From CAYMGM01 sp964390005 (lineage in GTDB: Bacteria; Pseudomonadota; Alphaproteobacteria; UBA9219), in NCBI GenBank assembly GCA_964390005.1, contig CAYMGM010000001.1, positions 248,001-312,000 on the forward strand: 64,000 nt of DNA, in the 5' to 3' direction. Positions 61,334 to 64,000 of the stretch are shown piece by piece. Within the stretch, counting starts at the first letter, position 1; every line of letters starts with the position of its first letter. Position numbers and translations under genes: made by a program. The notes under the pieces are model-generated. The model did not search any database, had not been told where the DNA came from, and saw only the letters and a program-made list of their open reading frames with translations.

Positions 61334-61739
61334 CGGCGTTACCCCTCATGAGTGGGAGAATACAGCATTCTTGCATGAGATACCTGGCTTTTCATAGCTG
61401 TAAGATAGTTATCAGAATGAAAGCATGCTGTTCCGACGTGCTGAAATATTTGCGAGTTCAAAACAGAGCAAAAGCACTGCATGCTCGGATTCGTGTTTTC
61501 GAACTTGGAATTGGAAGGGGAGACGCCAGATATTCTTTGAGAAAACCGATCAAGGTTCTTCAAAGAGTACCACTTACTCCGGCCCCCCCCTACGGGATTG
61601 TGAAAAGACGAGCTTAGCTCGCCTTTTCATCCTCCGCTACGCTGCGGACGACGTCTGGCCGCGCCAGACATCGCGCCAAACAGTCCCCCAGACTGTTTGG
61701 TCGAACCCTACGGCTTCTTTCTACGGAAGAGAACGCCAA
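61334..61739. other. Intergenic region with repeat copy and extra palindrome
   Basis: About 400 bp without a supportable gene. It holds copy 2 of the 76-bp repeat, then CCAAACAGTC-CCCCA-GACTGTTTGG (61677-61701), a perfect 10-bp-arm inverted repeat. The region upstream of the repeat is AT-rich with no clear signal. Confidence 0.55.
61593..61668. repeat. 76-bp palindromic repeat, copy 2
   Basis: Second copy of the element at 60474-60549, same orientation, with the same two internal palindromes. The 13 bases at its left edge (CCCCTACGGGATT) are identical to part of the T-arm and acceptor region of the tRNA-Glu gene 190 bp away, which may be chance or may reflect origin near a tRNA. Confidence 0.8.
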
Positions 61740-61740
61740 C

Positions 61741-61766
61741 AAAAAAGCCGCCAAAATGGCGGCTCT
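61741..61766 (-). terminator. Terminator of tRNA-Glu
   Basis: On the minus strand AGCCGCC-ATTTT-GGCGGCT is followed by TTTTTT, directly downstream of the tRNA-Glu 3' end. A standard rho-independent terminator. Confidence 0.85.
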
Positions 61767-61771
61767 TTTAT

Positions 61772-61847
61772 TGGCGTCCCCTACGGGATTCGAACCCGTG
61801 TTACCGCCGTGAGAGGGCGATGTCCTAGGCCTCTAGACGAAGGGGAC
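61772..61847 (-). tRNA. tRNA-Glu (CTC)
   Basis: 76 nt with encoded CCA. Acceptor arm GTCCCCT / AGGGGAC, D-arm CGTCTAGAGGCCTAGGACA, anticodon loop CTCTCAC with anticodon CTC, and T-arm ACGGGTTCGAATCCCGT. Closely resembles E. coli tRNA-Glu apart from the anticodon wobble base. A terminator follows. Confidence 0.95.
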
Positions 61848-61925
61848 AAGTGGCGGCCTTCTTATAACTTTCTCAGCCATAACGCAAGATGCCTTCTTGC
61901 CTTTATGCCCTTTTCACCACAAATG

Positions 61926-63338
61926 TTAACCTTGTTCTTGCTGTTTGGCGTCGATTTTACGGTAAAGCGCATCCAAAATTTCAATAACTTCATGTGACGC
62001 TTCATCCATTTTCCGCGCTTCGACTAATGCACCGGCAAAATCGTCGTTCTCGAAATTCGCGAGCGAGGCCCGGCCATGCGCGTGAACGCGGTGATGGGGA
62101 TCGTCCAATTTTTTGAACTCGGGTAGAGAACGGATCTCATCGCCCTTGAAAGAGTCATACCAAACGCCAAGGCGGCAATGGTGATTATCGGGAAGATCCG
62201 TGCTTTTTGTGTTGCCGTGACCAATAAGCGTGTCGATAACGCGTTTTTTGAAGGTGGCGTGATCGGCCTTCGTCACAAGAACCAGCATCGCCGCGTCCGG
62301 GTTCTTGACGATTTCTCCCAACTCAGACTGAACAATCTTGCTGGCGTTTTCGATCGAAGTCGTTAGCCCGTCAATACCGCTTAGGGTCGTATCAGCCATC
62401 TTGGCGATAGACGAGATGTTTTGGGCGACATCCGCCGTGACCGAGCTTTGCTCTTGAACCGTCGCCGAAACTTCAACCATCTTTTGAACGACGTCTTCAA
62501 TTCTTTCGCCGACTGTATGGATGTTGTCGCCGACGACTTTGATCACGTTGGTCCCTTGGGCGACATGAGCCGACCCATCATTCATCGAGGACAGCATCTC
62601 GGTCATGCCTTGTTGAAGAAGAGCAATACGTCCGCGGATGTCTTCGGTTGCCCCTGCCGTTTGCTTGGCCAAGTTCTTCACTTCACTTGCGACGACCGCA
62701 AAGCCTTTCCCCGCCTCGCCTGCCCGCGCGGCTTCGATCGTTGCGTTGAGGGCTAAAAGGTTCGTTTGGCTCGCGATCTTTTCAATTGTTTTTAAGATCT
62801 GCGCGATTTGCTCGGAAGCCTTTTCCAAAACATGCACTTTTTCTTCAATGCTGTTGAACGCTGTCGTGATGCCATCCATCGTTTGGAATGCTTCGTTGAC
62901 AGATTGAACGCTACCGGCAAGCTCATGGCGGACGGCGCTCGCATCCTGCGAAACAAGGTCGGTTGTGTGGGCAACCTCACGGACCGAAGCCGCCATCTCT
63001 TCAGAGGCTGAGGCCATGGCTTGGCTGCGATGCTGTAAATCGCGCATATCACGGATCATCAGACCAATCGACAAAAGCGGGGCCGTTTGCTCGACCCAGA
63101 TGTTGACGACCGTTTGAAGGATATTCATGTTCTTTTTGCGAATGAACGCGACAACGGGCTTGAAATAACGCCCAATGCCGTCAAAAGATTTGACGGTGTC
63201 TTGATATGAATCCGTCTCTAAACCGCTTAAGACTTTCGATAGTATCTCGACAGGTACAATCTCCTTTGCGGGTATGGCCTGTCGGTCGGTTTCGTGTGAC
63301 ATCGCGGCATCAATTGTAACGGGTCGCTTGGAAAACAT
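61926..63338 (-). CDS. Soluble methyl-accepting chemotaxis protein with C-terminal CZB domain
   Basis: 470 residues without TM helices. A short N-terminal region is followed by a long coiled coil with the signalling hairpin IEKIASQTNLLALNATIEAA and RAGEAGKGFAVVASEVKNLA. The C-terminal CZB zinc-binding domain has DHATFKKRVID, HHCRLGVWYDS and DDPHHRVHAHG, providing the Cys and His ligands. CZB receptors sense zinc or hypochlorous acid through the zinc-thiolate centre. AAGGA 7 bases before ATG 63338. No che genes are nearby, so it must couple to a chemosensory array encoded elsewhere. Confidence 0.92.
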   Translation of the reverse strand: MFSKRPVTIDAAMSHETDRQAIPAKEIVPVEILSKVLSGLETDSYQDTVKSFDGIGRYFKPVVAFIRKKNMNILQTVVNIWVEQTAPLLSIGLMIRDMRDLQHRSQAMASASEEMAASVREVAHTTDLVSQDASAVRHELAGSVQSVNEAFQTMDGITTAFNSIEEKVHVLEKASEQIAQILKTIEKIASQTNLLALNATIEAARAGEAGKGFAVVASEVKNLAKQTAGATEDIRGRIALLQQGMTEMLSSMNDGSAHVAQGTNVIKVVGDNIHTVGERIEDVVQKMVEVSATVQEQSSVTADVAQNISSIAKMADTTLSGIDGLTTSIENASKIVQSELGEIVKNPDAAMLVLVTKADHATFKKRVIDTLIGHGNTKSTDLPDNHHCRLGVWYDSFKGDEIRSLPEFKKLDDPHHRVHAHGRASLANFENDDFAGALVEARKMDEASHEVIEILDALYRKIDAKQQEQG

Positions 63339-63609
63339 CGACTTTTCCTTAAGACGTAAGGGTGAGACGTTTAGAAACAGAAATTATAGTTAACTCAATT
63401 CGTAGAGTTGTTCTAATCATTTGACAAGGAAGAAAATTTCTTTTGCTTCACAAGGTATAATCGACGCAAGGTTTGCCTATTGAAATGACTAAAATTGCGT
63501 ACGCTGGCATGCTGGCGCAATTCTCGAAAATGCGTTTTCGATTTCGAATCGCCCTGTCTCCACGTATGTTGGGGAGACGCGTAACGCACAAATGGACTGA
63601 TTTCACAAA
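63339..63609. promoter_or_regulatory. Divergent promoter region of the chemoreceptor and ettA genes
   Basis: A 271-bp spacer between divergent genes. It contains CGAAAA-TGCG-TTTTCG, a short hairpin at about 63526-63541, and a looser repeat GCGTACGCTGGCATGCTGGCGC just before it (described only in part). The promoters for both genes must lie here, but none can be fixed by eye. Confidence 0.4.
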
Positions 63610-64000
63610 ATGGCTGCTTATCAATATATCTACGTCATGAATGGCGTCACAAAAACCTTTTCAAATGGGAAAACGGTTTTAAATAACATTCGTCTTTCCT
63701 TTTATCCTGACGCCAAGATTGGCGTTTTGGGCCCGAACGGATCCGGCAAATCGACGCTTTTAAAGATTATGGCCGGGCTTGATAAAGACTATGCTGGCGA
63801 AGCCTTTGTGGCCGATGGCGCGACGGTTGGCTATTTGCCGCAAGAGCCTGTTTTAGATTCGTCGATGAGTGTCGAGCAGAACATCCTATCGGGCCTGGGT
63901 GAGCAGAAACAGCTTTTGGATCGCTTTGACGAGGTCAGCAACAAGCTGGGCGAAGTCGAAGATCCGGATGAGATGCAAAAACTGATCGATGAACAAGCCG
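63610..64000 (+). CDS. ettA: EttA-type ABC-F translational throttle ATPase, N-terminal part (cut by window edge)
   Basis: 130 codons to the window end. MAAYQYIYVMNGVTKTF is the typical EttA start. The first ABC domain shows Walker A GVLGPNGSGKSTLLKIMAGL and the Q-loop YLPQEPVLDSSMSVEQNI. The gene continues outside the window, so the second ABC domain and the arm motif cannot be checked. EttA binds the ribosomal E site and gates translation according to energy charge. Confidence 0.92.
   Translation, partial: MAAYQYIYVMNGVTKTFSNGKTVLNNIRLSFYPDAKIGVLGPNGSGKSTLLKIMAGLDKDYAGEAFVADGATVGYLPQEPVLDSSMSVEQNILSGLGEQKQLLDRFDEVSNKLGEVEDPDEMQKLIDEQA

Overview
The window looks like the chromosome of an alphaproteobacterium, probably a Rhodospirillales-like free-living or host-associated lineage. 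This rests on gene content only: an hpnABCDE hopanoid locus, a CckA hybrid kinase, the CobS/CobT pair behind a small J-domain protein, a DUF2948 protein next to murA, and an initiator tRNA with the usual C1:A72 mismatch. Base composition is moderate, with AT-rich intergenic gaps. No species is assigned.

Layout. 1-3.6 kb: housekeeping genes (glmU 5' end, an HAD phosphatase, a Spy/LTxxQ-like secreted protein, a trmN6-like methyltransferase, a polyprenyl diphosphate synthase). 3.6-12.9 kb: a dense signalling array of eight two-component genes (four kinases or hybrids, three lone receivers, one receiver-GGDEF). None carries a DNA-binding output, and one kinase has Asn where the phosphoacceptor His should be. 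12.9-13.7 kb: a 5'-truncated hsdR remnant and an orphan ORF. 13.8-23.9 kb: a 10-kb genomic island in the 3' half of tRNA-fMet, bounded by 47-bp direct repeats. It holds a tyrosine integrase, a hipBA module with paired inverted operators, and a type I restriction operon in the order hsdR-hsdS-unknown-hsdM.

24-36.8 kb: mltG, then an exopolysaccharide locus (BY-kinase/chain-length regulator, Tat-exported GH10 glycosidase, O-antigen ligase/polymerase, two GT2 enzymes, a WecG/TagA transferase, a Wzx-type flippase), ending tail to tail with cckA. 36.9-43.4 kb: infA, an SGNH-fused acyltransferase, DUF2948, murA, dcd with a short coupled ORF, a membrane protein and an Nfu-type Fe-S carrier. 43.5-48.8 kb: hpnABCDE, converting FPP to squalene and starting hopanoid side-chain sugar chemistry; the squalene-hopene cyclase is not in view. 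48.9-52.9 kb: a stand-alone Hint-domain protein, DUF1653, cobT, cobS and a J-domain gene. 53.3-57 kb: RHH_4 protein, porin, era, a UDG-family glycosylase. 57.3-61.3 kb: orphan genes, mscL and an AsmA-like protein among copies of a 76-bp palindromic repeat. 61.8-64 kb: tRNA-Glu(CTC), a soluble CZB chemoreceptor and the start of ettA.

The least explained parts are the His-less kinase inside an output-poor signalling array, the unknown gene embedded in the type I restriction operon, and the free-standing Hint protein. All calls come from reading sequence; no database search was run.
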